A program made the position numbers and the translations under genes. Below the pieces are notes generated by a model that was given only the letters and a program-made list of their open reading frames with translations, was not told the origin of the DNA and ran no database searches. Shown here piece by piece: positions 53,420-62,175 of a DNA stretch of 64,000 nucleotides. Positions within the stretch are counted from its first letter, which is position 1. Each line of letters starts with the position of its first letter. The stretch is from Microbacterium lushaniae (GTDB taxonomy: Bacteria > Actinomycetota > Actinomycetes > Actinomycetales > Microbacteriaceae), in NCBI RefSeq assembly GCF_008727775.1, contig NZ_CP044232.1, forward strand, positions 2,046,001 to 2,110,000. The letters are read 5' to 3'.

Positions 53420-54265
53420 TCAGCGAGCGGCGACGTGGAGGCGCTGCGCGATGGCGAGCACCACGGTCTCCTCGACGTACGCCCAGTCGAACAGCACCTG
53501 CTGGAAGTCGAACCGGAGCACCGTGTAGCCGCGGAGCCGGAGTCGAGCGTCGTGCGCGATGTCCCGCCGGCGGTCCGCGGCCCGGTGATGCGCGAAGCCG
53601 TCCAGCTGCACCACGAGCCGCTCCCCGATGAGCACGTCCACGGGGTGGCCATCCAGCCAGATCTGCTGGCGCACGGCGACCCCGAGGGCACGCATGCCCG
53701 CGATGAAACGGGACTCGAGTCCGGAATCCGAGAGGAAGGATGCCGCGTCGGCCAACTCCCGCGCCGCGGGGCTTCCCCACTGAACGGCCTGCAGAACGGC
53801 CGCGTCGGCGAGCCGCACCCGTAAAGCGGACTCCCACACGACCATCGCCTCCGTGCGTGGAAGACACCGCGCCGCATGAAACAGCACGTTGACGAGCGGG
53901 TCTTCGTTCGACGTCGCGGCCACCGGCGCGGGCCCCGCGCCCCAGTGCACGACGAGGCCGGCCGCGTCGAAACGAGCGGCGTTCGAGGCGACGGCGACGT
54001 GCACCCCGTCGTGGTTCGGAACCCACAGCCCGAGGAGGACGGCCTGCGTGACACACGTCGTCCGGCCGCTGACCGCCGCTGCCGCCGCCCGCCGGGGATC
54101 GGCGTCGGGTGCGACGACCCAAGAACGGCGAACGCGGCGCAGCAACCCGAGTTCCACGGCGCGAGCGACGTCAAGCTTGCTGAATCCGGCGGCGCGTGCG
54201 GCCGACGTGTGGGCCACGCCGTTGCGCTCGCGGACCCACTGCAGGAGTGCGAGGTGTCGAGACAT
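53420..54265 (-). CDS. AbiEi-like N-terminal wHTH plus DUF559 (Vsr/PD-(D/E)XK-like) protein
   Basis: A 281-residue protein. The N-terminal half (HLALLQWVRERNGVAHTSAARAAG...LLRRVRRSWVV) resembles the winged-helix domain of AbiEi-type antitoxins. The C-terminal 90 residues fit DUF559, a Vsr-like nuclease fold: ESRFIAGMRALG, DGHPVDVLIGERLVVQLDGFAHH and RRRDIAHDARLRLRGYTVLRF. The usual Glu before the second Asp is Gln here (QLDG). Such proteins are common in Microbacteriaceae, and the biological role is unknown. No AbiEii-type partner lies nearby. Palindromes lie on both sides. The ATG at 54265 follows the hexamer CACTCT by 6 nt. Confidence 0.8.
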   Translation of the reverse strand: MSRHLALLQWVRERNGVAHTSAARAAGFSKLDVARAVELGLLRRVRRSWVVAPDADPRRAAAAAVSGRTTCVTQAVLLGLWVPNHDGVHVAVASNAARFDAAGLVVHWGAGPAPVAATSNEDPLVNVLFHAARCLPRTEAMVVWESALRVRLADAAVLQAVQWGSPAARELADAASFLSDSGLESRFIAGMRALGVAVRQQIWLDGHPVDVLIGERLVVQLDGFAHHRAADRRRDIAHDARLRLRGYTVLRFDFQQVLFDWAYVEETVVLAIAQRLHVAAR

Positions 54266-54370
54266 GTCCCGAGAGTGCCGCCGGGCCGCCGCCGGTCGGC
54301 ACCTCGGCGCGGGATCCGTGGAGAGGACGCGCCGATCGCCACGTGGGGAGGAGGCTCCGCCGCATCCGAG

Positions 54371-54438
54371 TTCAGGAGATCTGCCCGGATCAGGACGCCT
54401 GGGGCCGATGCCGGCCTGAATTCGGCGAATCCCCTGAA
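54371..54438. repeat. Decayed dispersed palindrome flanking the DUF559-type gene (5' side)
   Basis: A left arm TTCAGGAGATCTGCCCGG (continuing to 54395) and a right arm at 54415-54438 pair imperfectly around a 19-nt loop. The copy is in the same orientation as the one at 53323-53392. It sits between the DUF559-type gene and the end of ffh. Confidence 0.75.
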
Positions 54439-54476
54439 TCCGGGCGCGGGGACGGAGGGACGGAGGGGCGGGCGGG

Positions 54477-56042
54477 TCAGCCGCGGCCGAGGAGCTTCTG
54501 CAGTTCGGCGAGGTCGGCCTCGCTCGGCTCGGCCGCACCGGCGCCGCCGCCGAGGCCGAAGCCCGACCCGGTCGGGGCTGCGGGGCCGGATGCGGCCAGG
54601 CCGGCGTTCTCCGCGGCCCGCTTGGCCGGGTTACCCGACCGCGATCCCTTGGATTTCTGCTGCTTGCCGCGCTTGGACGACGCTCCGGGGCGACCGGCGC
54701 CGGGGACCGGACCCATCCCGGGGATGTTCGGCACACCGCCGCGGGCCATGGTCTTCATCATCTTCGCGGCCTGCTCGAACCGCTGCACGAGGGAGTTCAC
54801 GTCGGTCACGGTCATACCCGAACCGCGCGCGATCCGCAGGCGTCGCGAGCCGTTGAGCAGCTTCGGGTTGCGCCGCTCGGCGGGCGTCATGGAGCGGATG
54901 ATCGCCTCGGTGCGGTCGATCTCGCGTTCGTCGAAGTTCTCCAGCTGCTGCTTCATGGAGCCGACACCCGGGAGCATCCCGAGCATCTTCTTCATGGAGC
55001 CCATCTTCTTCATCTGCTGCATCTGCTCGAGGAAGTCCTCGAGCGTGAAGGTCTCCGTCGCGAGCTTCTCGGCGACCTTCATCGCCTCGGTCTCGTCGAA
55101 GGCCGACTGGGCCTGCTCGATGAGGGTCAGGATGTCGCCGAGGTCGAGGATGCGCGACGCCATGCGGTCGGGGTGGAACGGCTCGAAGTCCTCGAGTCCC
55201 TCTCCCGTGGAGGCGTAGATGATGGGGCGGCCGGTGACGGATGCGACGGACAGGGCCGCGCCGCCGCGGGCGTCGCCGTCGAGCTTGGACAGCACCACGC
55301 CGGTGAAATCGACGCCCTCCTGGAACGCCTTGGCGGTGTTGACGGCGTCCTGACCGATCATCGCGTCGATGACGAACAGGACCTCATCCGGGTTGGTCGC
55401 GCGGCGGATGTCGGCGGCCTGCTTCATCAGCTCGGCATCCACGCCGAGGCGTCCGGCGGTGTCGATGATGACGGTGTCGTGCTGCTGGCGGCGCGCGTAC
55501 TCGACGCCGTCACGCGCGACCTTCACGGGGTCGCCGACGCCGTTGCCCGGCTCGGGGGCGTAGATCGCCGCCCCGGCGCGCTCGGCCACCACCTGCAGCT
55601 GGTTCACGGCGTTGGGGCGCTGCAGGTCTGCTGCGATCAGGAGCGGCGTGTGCCCCTCCTTCTCCAGCGAGCGCGCGAGCTTGCCGGCGAAGGTCGTCTT
55701 CCCCGAGCCCTGGAGGCCGGCGAGCATGATGATCGTCGGCGGGTTCTTGGCGAACTGCAGGCGACGCTGCTGCCCGCCGAGGATGCCGACGAGCTCCTCG
55801 TTGACGATCTGCACGACCTGCTGGGCGGGGTTGAGCGCACGATTGACCTCGTCGCCGAGGGCGCGCTCGCGCACCGCCGCGGTGAAGTCCTTCACCACCG
55901 GCAGCGCCACGTCGGCCTCGAGGAGGGCGCGACGGATCTCGCGGACCGTTCCGTCCACGTCCGCGGGCGTGAGCTGGCCCTTCTTGCGGAGGTTGCGGAA
56001 GGTGTCGGTGAGCCGATCGGAGAGCGTGCCGAAGGTAGCCAT
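54477..56042 (-). CDS. ffh: Signal recognition particle protein Ffh
   Basis: A 521-residue SRP54. N domain (residues about 1-90), G domain with GLQGSGKTT at 109-117, the IIDTAGRLGVD and SKLDGDARGGAAL motifs, then a Met-rich M domain (LEQMQQMKKMGSMKKMLGMLPG, quoted in part) that binds 4.5S RNA and signal sequences. A Gly/Ala-rich tail of about 80 residues with a basic patch (SSKRGKQQKSKGSRSG) ends the protein. TAAACT lies 9 nt before the ATG. The SRP RNA gene is not in the window. Confidence 0.97.
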   Translation of the reverse strand: MATFGTLSDRLTDTFRNLRKKGQLTPADVDGTVREIRRALLEADVALPVVKDFTAAVRERALGDEVNRALNPAQQVVQIVNEELVGILGGQQRRLQFAKNPPTIIMLAGLQGSGKTTFAGKLARSLEKEGHTPLLIAADLQRPNAVNQLQVVAERAGAAIYAPEPGNGVGDPVKVARDGVEYARRQQHDTVIIDTAGRLGVDAELMKQAADIRRATNPDEVLFVIDAMIGQDAVNTAKAFQEGVDFTGVVLSKLDGDARGGAALSVASVTGRPIIYASTGEGLEDFEPFHPDRMASRILDLGDILTLIEQAQSAFDETEAMKVAEKLATETFTLEDFLEQMQQMKKMGSMKKMLGMLPGVGSMKQQLENFDEREIDRTEAIIRSMTPAERRNPKLLNGSRRLRIARGSGMTVTDVNSLVQRFEQAAKMMKTMARGGVPNIPGMGPVPGAGRPGASSKRGKQQKSKGSRSGNPAKRAAENAGLAASGPAAPTGSGFGLGGGAGAAEPSEADLAELQKLLGRG

Positions 56043-56054
56043 GATGCGGCAAGT

Positions 56055-56663
56055 TTACGCGAGCGCGCCGTCCGCCTGGTCGAGGCTGTCGGCGCGCGGC
56101 ACGACCGCCAGTGCGGCGGCCAGCACATCGGCAAGCTCCGTCCTGCCGGGGCCCCGCACGGCCCACCGCCAGATGGCCGCGAGCACGGCGCCCCCGTACG
56201 CTGCCCCGACCACGTCGGCGTGGAGCGCATCGACGCCCTCGCGCCGGAGCCGCTCGGCGATCGCCTCCGCGATGCGCGCCCTGCGCACCCCCGCCTCACG
56301 CTGGAGGTCGTCGCGGATGCCCATCGCCTCGGACTGCGCCGCCGCCAGCGCAAGGCTGTCGGGGCGGAAACCGTCGGCGAGGGCGGCCACGGCGCTGCGC
56401 ACCTCGGCGTCCGCGTCGCCCGCAGGCTGGTCGCGCAGGCGTCGCGTCAGCGCGAGGATGCGTTCATCCAGCGCCGCCCACAGCACGTCGCCCTTCGTGG
56501 CGAAGTAGTTGAAGAAGCTCGAGCGGCTCACACCCGCGCGCGTGGTGATGTCGGACACCGAGGTGGCGTCATACCCCTGCTCGAGGAACAGTTCGCATGC
56601 GGCTTCGGCGAGGATCTCGCGGGACGAGGCCCTCGGGCGTCCGCTGCGTCCCTCTGCCGGCAT
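56055..56663 (-). CDS. TetR/AcrR family transcriptional regulator
   Basis: A 202-residue TetR-type regulator. The N-terminal HTH is textbook: EILAEAACELFLEQGYDATSV, SDITTRAGVSRSSFFNYFATKGDVLW (quoted in part). The C-terminal ligand domain is Ala-rich and helical and gives no clue to its ligand. It ends 12 nt before ffh on the same strand and has its own TAGCCT -10 at 6 nt from the ATG. No divergent target gene is adjacent, so the target is unclear. Confidence 0.92.
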   Translation of the reverse strand: MPAEGRSGRPRASSREILAEAACELFLEQGYDATSVSDITTRAGVSRSSFFNYFATKGDVLWAALDERILALTRRLRDQPAGDADAEVRSAVAALADGFRPDSLALAAAQSEAMGIRDDLQREAGVRRARIAEAIAERLRREGVDALHADVVGAAYGGAVLAAIWRWAVRGPGRTELADVLAAALAVVPRADSLDQADGALA

Positions 56664-56669
56664 CCCCCC

Positions 56670-56675
56670 AGGCTA
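56670..56675 (-). promoter_or_regulatory. Leaderless -10 box of the TetR-family gene
   Basis: TAGCCT on the minus strand, six G residues, then ATG. Confidence 0.5.
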
Positions 56676-56746
56676 GTCCGCACCGCCCGGGGATCGTCGG
56701 ACGCTTGGACGCGCTCAGCGACCGACCCCTCCCGGCAGAGGCACCG

Positions 56747-57247
56747 TCAGTCGGCGCTGGTGACCGACTGGACGTGCCCGTCGGAGGCGAGGTTCACCAG
56801 GAGCACGTCGTCGGTCGCGTCGGGATCGAGCGCGTACTCGAGCACCGCGAAAGGCTCGCTGCCGCCGTGCTCGTCGGCGAGGATGGTCATGCTCATCAGC
56901 TGCAGCGAGCGGATGACGTCCACGTGCACGTCACCGGAGACATCGACCATGAGGTCCTCCAGCTCATCGCCCAGCACCTGCTGCTGCTGGAGGATGTACT
57001 CGATCACCTCGCTCGTGCGGTCATCGAGCTCGGACACCATGGCGTTGCGGGCCGTGCGGTCGATCGCCTCCAGAGACGACACCATCGCCGCCGCAACATC
57101 CAGCGCGCCCTGCGACACGTCGTCCTGATCGGGCGCGGTCAGGTCGACCGTCACCGTCTGGTCGCCCAATTCGACGTTCTCGGACCAGAAGATGGATCCG
57201 TCCGGGCCCGACTCGAGGAGTCCGAAGAAGTCGTGCTCGATCGCCAT
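56747..57247 (-). CDS. DUF2004-like protein
   Basis: A 166-residue acidic cytoplasmic protein beginning AIEHDFFGLLESGPDGSIFW. Alternating beta strands (VELGDQTVTVDLTAPD) are followed by a helical middle and a C-terminal beta region. The pattern resembles DUF2004 proteins of Actinobacteria, though I am only moderately sure of the family. Function unknown. It follows ftsY by 45 bp with its own TTTCAT hexamer 6 nt before the ATG. Confidence 0.7.
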   Translation of the reverse strand: MAIEHDFFGLLESGPDGSIFWSENVELGDQTVTVDLTAPDQDDVSQGALDVAAAMVSSLEAIDRTARNAMVSELDDRTSEVIEYILQQQQVLGDELEDLMVDVSGDVHVDVIRSLQLMSMTILADEHGGSEPFAVLEYALDPDATDDVLLVNLASDGHVQSVTSAD

Positions 57248-57253
57248 GGCCCT

Positions 57254-57259
57254 ATGAAA
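57254..57259 (-). promoter_or_regulatory. Possible leaderless -10 box of the DUF2004-like gene
   Basis: TTTCAT on the minus strand ends 6 nt before the ATG. It is the same hexamer and spacing as the aldo/keto reductase promoter. Confidence 0.4.
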
Positions 57260-57292
57260 CCAGTCCCTTCCGTACTGCGATAGTCGCCGTGG

Positions 57293-58165
57293 TCAGTCCA
57301 CGAGCGACGCGGCGAAGACATGCGGCGTGAACCCGGTGAGGTCGCCGATCCCTTCGCCCTGGCCGAGGAGTTTCACCGGGATGCCGGTGCGCTCCTGAAC
57401 GGCCAGGATGAACCCGCCCTTGGCGGACCCGTCGAGCTTGGTGATGACCAGCCCGGTGACGCCCGCGTGCTCGAGGAAGGCCTGCGCCTGCATGACGCCG
57501 TTCTGCCCGGTGGTGGCATCCAGCACGAGCAGCACCTCGCTGATGGGGGCCTGCTTCTCGATCACGCGGCGGATCTTGCCGAGCTCGTCCATGAGCCCGC
57601 CCTTGGTGTGCAGGCGCCCTGCGGTGTCGACCAGGACGATCTCGGTGCCGGTCTCCTTCGCGTAGGCGATGGTCTGGAAGGCGACGGATGCGGGGTCCTG
57701 ACCCTCGTGCTGGGGCCGGACGATCGCCGCTCCCCCGCGTTCGGCCCACGTCGCCAGCTGGTCGACGGCGGCGGCGCGGAACGTGTCGGCGGCCCCGACC
57801 ACGACCGACCTGCCGTAGCGCTGGAGGAACTTCGCGAACTTGCCGATGGTCGTCGTCTTGCCCACGCCGTTGACCCCGACCACGAGCACGACGGCGGGAC
57901 GCTCGGTGAGGCGCAGCGTCGTGTCGAACTTCGCGAAGTGCTCCTCCAGGGTCTCCCGCAGCATCCGCTGGAGATCACGCGGGTCTGTCGTGTGGAACCG
58001 CTCGACCTTCTCCCGCAGCTCGTCGACGATGCGCTCGGTGATGTCGGGTCCGAAGTCGGCGGTGAGCAGCGCCGTCTCGAGGGCTTCCCACGTCGTCTCG
58101 TCGATCGTGGGCTTGACGAACAGTCCGCGCAGCGCGCGACCGAGCGACCAGGAGTTCTCCGCCAT
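57293..58165 (-). CDS. ftsY: Signal recognition particle receptor FtsY
   Basis: A 290-residue FtsY made of only N and G domains, without the acidic A domain of E. coli. Motifs: GVNGVGKTTTIGK (P-loop, residues 97-109), AADTFRAAAVDQL, VLVDTAGRLHTKGGLMDEL and VITKLDGSAKGG. A short basic/amphipathic N terminus (SWSLGRALRGLF) probably gives membrane contact. It docks Ffh-ribosome complexes at the membrane. TAGGCT ends 6 nt before the ATG. Confidence 0.97.
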   Translation of the reverse strand: MAENSWSLGRALRGLFVKPTIDETTWEALETALLTADFGPDITERIVDELREKVERFHTTDPRDLQRMLRETLEEHFAKFDTTLRLTERPAVVLVVGVNGVGKTTTIGKFAKFLQRYGRSVVVGAADTFRAAAVDQLATWAERGGAAIVRPQHEGQDPASVAFQTIAYAKETGTEIVLVDTAGRLHTKGGLMDELGKIRRVIEKQAPISEVLLVLDATTGQNGVMQAQAFLEHAGVTGLVITKLDGSAKGGFILAVQERTGIPVKLLGQGEGIGDLTGFTPHVFAASLVD

Positions 58166-58171
58166 GCCTCC

Positions 58172-58177
58172 AGCCTA
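58172..58177 (-). promoter_or_regulatory. Leaderless -10 box of ftsY
   Basis: TAGGCT on the minus strand, then GGAGGC, then ATG. The GGAGGC could also act as a close ribosome binding site. It lies in the 22-bp gap after smc. Confidence 0.5.
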
Positions 58178-58187
58178 CGGGCCGCGG

Positions 58188-61100
58188 TCAGGCCGACGCG
58201 CGGTCGCCGACGCGCTGGCCCACGACCGCCGAGACGCCGTCCTGGCGCATCGAGACGCCGTAGAGGGCATCGGCGATCTCCATCGTGCGCTTCTGGTGGG
58301 TGATGACGATGAGCTGGCTGCTCTCGCGCAGGCGCTCGAAGACGCCGAGGAGCCGGCCGAGGTTGGCGTCGTCGAGGGCGGCCTCCACCTCGTCGAGGAT
58401 GTAGAAGGGGCTCGGCCGGGCTTGGAAGATCGACACCAGGAAGGCCACCGCCGCCAGCGACCTCTCGCCGCCGGAGAGCAGCGAGAGCCGCTCGATCTTC
58501 TTGCCCACGGGACGCACCGAGACCTCGATCCCGGTCGTCAGCGGCGAATCCGGGTCGGTGAGGGTGATGCTGCCGGTCCCGCCGGGGAAGAGGATGGGGA
58601 ACACCTCCGCGAACGCGGCCTTGGTGTCTTCGAAGGCCGCGACGAAGATGGTCTGCATCCGCTCGTCGAGCTCGTCGATGATGGTCAGCAGGTCTTTGCG
58701 CGTCTGCGTGAGGTCGCCCAGCTGCTCCGTGAGGAACGCGTGACGCTGCTCGAGGGCCGCGTACTCCTCCAACGCGAGCGGGTTCACGCGCCCGAGCTGG
58801 GAGAGCTTTCTCTCGGCGTCGGCGAGGCGGCGCTTCTGTGCCGCGCGGTCGAACGCGACCGGCGGCGGCGCGTCTTCGCCCTCGGCGGCGGGCGCATCGG
58901 AGGGGATCGGCTGGTCGGGGCCGTATTCCCGAACGAGAATATCCTCGTCGAGGCCCAGTTCGGAGTGCACGCGCTCGAGCAGGCTCGTCACGTGCAGACG
59001 CTTCTCGTGGATCTGCAGCTCGAGGCCGTGCACGTTCTCGGTGAGCGCGCCCAGGCGATCGCGCAGGGCGGCCTCCTGGCTGCGAGCCTGGGCGAGTTCG
59101 GCCGTCACCGCCGTGCGTGCCGACTCGGCCGCGGCCAGGTCCACGCGCGCCTGACTGACCGAGCGGTCGACGGAGTCCAGAAGCGCGGGAAGCTGGGCTG
59201 CCACATCGGCGGCGATCTCCCGCTGCGCACGCCGCACGACGGCGCGGCGGGCCGCTTCCTCGGCGGCCGCGCGTTCACGTTCGCGCTGGCGTTCGAGCTG
59301 GATGACGCGGGCCTCGCCCGCACGCACGCGCTCGCGGAGCGTCTCGACGTCCAGCCGCGCGCGCATCTCGGTGTCGCGCGCCTGTTCGAGGGCTGCGAGC
59401 AGGCCGTCGCGGGCTGAGGCATCCAGGATCGGGCGCGGCGCCTCCAGCGCTCGCTCGAGCGCGCCTCCGGCCGCGCGCTCCGCGGCCTCCGCGTCGGCCA
59501 CGGCGGCCTGCGCCTGGGCGAGTCCGGCCTGAAGCCGCTCGCATTCGGCGACGGCAGCCTCGTGGCGGACGGTGGCGCGGTTGACCTTCTCCGCGTGGGC
59601 GGCGAGGGCGGCGTCCTGTGCGCGGAGCGCGTTCAGCGTCTCTCGCGCGCGCTGGCGTGCCGAGTCCTGCGCGGCCACCGCATCCACCAGCGCCTCGCGC
59701 AGCGAGTCGGCGATGACGGTCACCTCGGTCAGGCGCTCCGCCGCAGCGTCGCGCTCGGCGGCCAGTTCGAGGCGTGAGCGCCCGGCACCCGAGCCGGCGC
59801 GCACGGTCACGGCCGTGACGACCTCGCCGGCGCGCGTGACGATCGTGAAGGGGGCCGGTGCGTCCCCGAGCTCGGCGAGGGCGGCGCGGGCGGCAGGCAG
59901 ATCGTCGGCCACGAGCACCCACGACAGCAGCGCCCTCACCCCGTCGGGGGCGGTGACGACGTCGGCGGCCGCGACGACCCCTGCGATCGCGGGCGGCTCG
60001 GCGCGGCGGGCGCTGGTCTGCGCGGTGAGGATGTCGACGACTCCCAGGTCGCCGTCGCGCGCGAGGAGCGCCGTGGCGAAGGCGTTGTCGCGCGTTTCCA
60101 CGAGGAGGCCTTCGGCCAGCGGGCCGAGAGCCGCAGCGACGGCGGCTTCGAAGCCCGCACGGACTTTCACCGCGTCGCTGACGAGCCCGCGGATGCCGGC
60201 TCCTCCCCCGGCCACGAGCTCGGCGGCGGCGTTGCGCACATCCAATGCGCGGCCCAGCGCGGTGGTCTGCGCCGTGAGCGCCTCCACCTCGCGTTCGGCG
60301 GCGTGGAGCCGTTCGCGCAGCCCCGCCACGGCCGTCTCGGCCTCGTGGGCTTCCCGCTGCGCGCGTTCGTATGCGGCCGAATGCTCGGCGGCCGACTCCT
60401 CGGGCGCGAACTCGGGTTCGAGCCCCTCCCGCTCGGCCTCGGCTTCGGCGCGACGCAGGAGCGCGGCATCCAGCGCCCGCTGCTGACGCTCGACGGCGGA
60501 TCGCACGGCCCCCAGGGCGGATGCTGCGGCCTCGGCCGTGCCGCGCAGCGCGGTGATGCGCATGTCGTGCTCCGAGACCAGCGCGCTCTGGGCGGCGATG
60601 TCCACGTCGAGGGCATCGAGTTCGGCGCGGGCGCGGGTGACGGCGCGGGCGGCCTGGGCGGCGGCATCCTGCGCGTCTCCCAGCCCCGCGGAGATCTCGT
60701 CGATCTCGGCGCGGGCGTCATCGATCATGCCCCGCGAGACGGTGGCGGAGAACCCGCCGGGGTCGTCGTCGTCCGCCGAGAGGAGGGTGAGCCGCTGGCC
60801 GGCGAGGGAGTACAGTCCGCGCAGCCGCTCCTGCACCTGCTGCAGCGAGAACGCCACCCGCCGCGCACGGTCGACCGCTTCGGACCGCTGGTCGTTCTCG
60901 AGCCGCTCGATGCGCACCCGCAGGTTCTCGGCCTGGTCCTGGAGCACGACCCGTTCGGTGTGCCGCTCGTTCTCGGCCCGGGCGTGATCGGCCAGCTGCG
61001 TGCGCAGCGCCACGAGCTCGTCGGCGAACAGGCGGGCCTTCGCGTCTCGGACGACAGCGGCGATCGTCGCCGCCTCCCGGGCGATCTCCGCCTGGCGCCC

Positions 61101-61715
61101 GAGAGGCTTCAGCTGGCGGCGCAGCTCGCCGGCCAGATCGCTCAGGCGCGTGAGGTTCGTCTCCATCGCCTCGAGCTTGCGGAGGGTCTTCTCCTTGCGG
61201 CGACGGTGCTTGAGGATGCCGGCCGCCTCCTCGATGAACCCGCGTCGGTCCTCCGGCGTGGCCTGCAGCACGCTGTCGAGGCGTCCCTGCCCGATGATGA
61301 CGTGCATCTCGCGGCCGAGGCCGGAGTCGCTCAGGAGTTCCTGCACGTCCAGGAGGCGGCAGGTCTCGCCGTTGATCGCGTATTCGCTCGCCCCGTTGCG
61401 GAACAGCGTGCGACTGATCGTGACCTCGGCGTACTCGATGGGCAGCGCGCCGTCGCTGTTGTCGATGGTCAACTGCACTTCGGCCCGGCCGAGCGGTCCT
61501 CGCGTGGAGGTGCCGGCGAAGATGACGTCCTCCATCTTGCCGCCGCGGAGGGTCTTCGCGCCCTGCTCGCCCATGACCCACGCGAGCGCGTCGACGACGT
61601 TGGACTTACCGGAGCCGTTGGGCCCGACGATGCAGGTCACGCCCGGCTCCAGAGCGAAGGTCGTCGGCTGGGCGAACGACTTGAAGCCCTTGAGCGTGAC
61701 GCTCTTCAGGTGCAT
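58188..61715 (-). CDS. smc: Chromosome segregation protein SMC
   Basis: A 1175-residue SMC. Head motifs: the N-terminal Walker A GPNGSGKSNVVDAL (residues about 31-44), and at the C terminus the signature LLSGGERSLAAVAFL with Walker B FYILDEVEAALDD. Two long coiled coils flank a hinge around AAELVAGGGAGIRGLVSDAV to RAGEVVTAVTV (about residues 490-645). It forms the condensin-like complex with ScpA/ScpB, which are not in this window. GGAAGG precedes the ATG. The order smc-ftsY is widely conserved. Confidence 0.97.
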   Translation of the reverse strand: MHLKSVTLKGFKSFAQPTTFALEPGVTCIVGPNGSGKSNVVDALAWVMGEQGAKTLRGGKMEDVIFAGTSTRGPLGRAEVQLTIDNSDGALPIEYAEVTISRTLFRNGASEYAINGETCRLLDVQELLSDSGLGREMHVIIGQGRLDSVLQATPEDRRGFIEEAAGILKHRRRKEKTLRKLEAMETNLTRLSDLAGELRRQLKPLGRQAEIAREAATIAAVVRDAKARLFADELVALRTQLADHARAENERHTERVVLQDQAENLRVRIERLENDQRSEAVDRARRVAFSLQQVQERLRGLYSLAGQRLTLLSADDDDPGGFSATVSRGMIDDARAEIDEISAGLGDAQDAAAQAARAVTRARAELDALDVDIAAQSALVSEHDMRITALRGTAEAAASALGAVRSAVERQQRALDAALLRRAEAEAEREGLEPEFAPEESAAEHSAAYERAQREAHEAETAVAGLRERLHAAEREVEALTAQTTALGRALDVRNAAAELVAGGGAGIRGLVSDAVKVRAGFEAAVAAALGPLAEGLLVETRDNAFATALLARDGDLGVVDILTAQTSARRAEPPAIAGVVAAADVVTAPDGVRALLSWVLVADDLPAARAALAELGDAPAPFTIVTRAGEVVTAVTVRAGSGAGRSRLELAAERDAAAERLTEVTVIADSLREALVDAVAAQDSARQRARETLNALRAQDAALAAHAEKVNRATVRHEAAVAECERLQAGLAQAQAAVADAEAAERAAGGALERALEAPRPILDASARDGLLAALEQARDTEMRARLDVETLRERVRAGEARVIQLERQRERERAAAEEAARRAVVRRAQREIAADVAAQLPALLDSVDRSVSQARVDLAAAESARTAVTAELAQARSQEAALRDRLGALTENVHGLELQIHEKRLHVTSLLERVHSELGLDEDILVREYGPDQPIPSDAPAAEGEDAPPPVAFDRAAQKRRLADAERKLSQLGRVNPLALEEYAALEQRHAFLTEQLGDLTQTRKDLLTIIDELDERMQTIFVAAFEDTKAAFAEVFPILFPGGTGSITLTDPDSPLTTGIEVSVRPVGKKIERLSLLSGGERSLAAVAFLVSIFQARPSPFYILDEVEAALDDANLGRLLGVFERLRESSQLIVITHQKRTMEIADALYGVSMRQDGVSAVVGQRVGDRASA

Positions 61716-61851
61716 GGATGCGCCTTCCCGGCCGGGTTCCTCACCGGCTCACGGTACCCGAACGTGTCTGAGAACCCGGCGCGGCGTGCCGTGCGGACGC
61801 GCTGCCGCCGGCTCCGACACGCCCGGAAGCAGGGGCTTCCTGAGAAAACGC

Positions 61852-61896
61852 TTGACGTGGCCGCCCGCGCGCGCTAACGTCTCAGATCGCGTCTGA
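61852..61896 (+). promoter_or_regulatory. Near-consensus promoter with operator-like palindrome
   Basis: TTGACG (61852-61857), a 17-bp spacer and TAACGT (61875-61880). Just after it TCAGATCGCGTCTGA (61882-61896) is a palindrome with perfect 5-bp arms overlapping the expected transcription start. This is the clearest sigma-70-type promoter in the window and drives the 32-residue ORF. Confidence 0.7.
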
Positions 61897-61917
61897 AGTC
61901 GAGAGGAGGTCACAGCC

Positions 61918-62016
61918 ATGATTCAGCCCATTGCGTTTCGCATCACTCCGATGGGAACCCCGTCCGGGGCCCGCGCTGTGACCGTCTCCTTCTGCGCCAC
62001 CCCCACAGCCTGCTGA
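61918..62016 (+). CDS. Short 32-residue ORF, leader peptide or small-peptide gene
   Basis: The reading frame has a strong ribosome binding site (GAGAGGAGG, 8 nt before the ATG) and a near-consensus promoter. The product starts MIQPIAFRITPM and ends TVSFCATPTAC, with Cys at 26 and 32 and several Ser/Thr near the C terminus. It has no signal peptide or membrane helix. No similar peptide comes to mind. It could be a leader peptide for attenuation of the downstream genes, since hairpins follow the stop, or a functional microprotein. No RiPP-modifying enzyme is encoded beside it. Confidence 0.55.
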   Translation: MIQPIAFRITPMGTPSGARAVTVSFCATPTAC

Positions 62017-62022
62017 GCGGCT

Positions 62023-62091
62023 TCCGGGAAGAACTCCGTCTTCTGGCCGGAGACCCGTCCACCCCCGCGGCTTCGGCTGCCGCTGTGCGGC
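62023..62091 (+). promoter_or_regulatory. Consecutive and mutually exclusive hairpins after the 32-residue ORF
   Basis: Hairpin 1 (62023-62051): TCCGGGAAGA pairs with TCTTC and CCGGA across a 3-nt bulge, starting 7 nt after the stop codon. Downstream, GCCGC (62079-62083) can pair either with GCGGC at 62067-62071 or with GCGGC at 62087-62091, but not both. This is the geometry of an attenuator, though such short GC stems also arise by chance here. Confidence 0.4.
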
Positions 62092-62175
62092 ACCGTCCCG
62101 CATCCCGCGCGCTTGTCGCCGCGCCCCTTCGCGCCCCATCGGGCGATGACCTCCTCGACCCACGAAAGCCCTCTG

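Noticed and set aside
53420..54265. Complete AbiE toxin-antitoxin system
   Set aside because: Only the AbiEi-like N-terminal domain is present, fused to DUF559. No AbiEii nucleotidyltransferase toxin gene is adjacent.
61918..62016. Lanthipeptide or other RiPP precursor
   Set aside because: Ser/Thr/Cys occur near the C terminus, but no modification enzyme, protease or dedicated transporter is encoded nearby. The GNAT gene alone is not enough.
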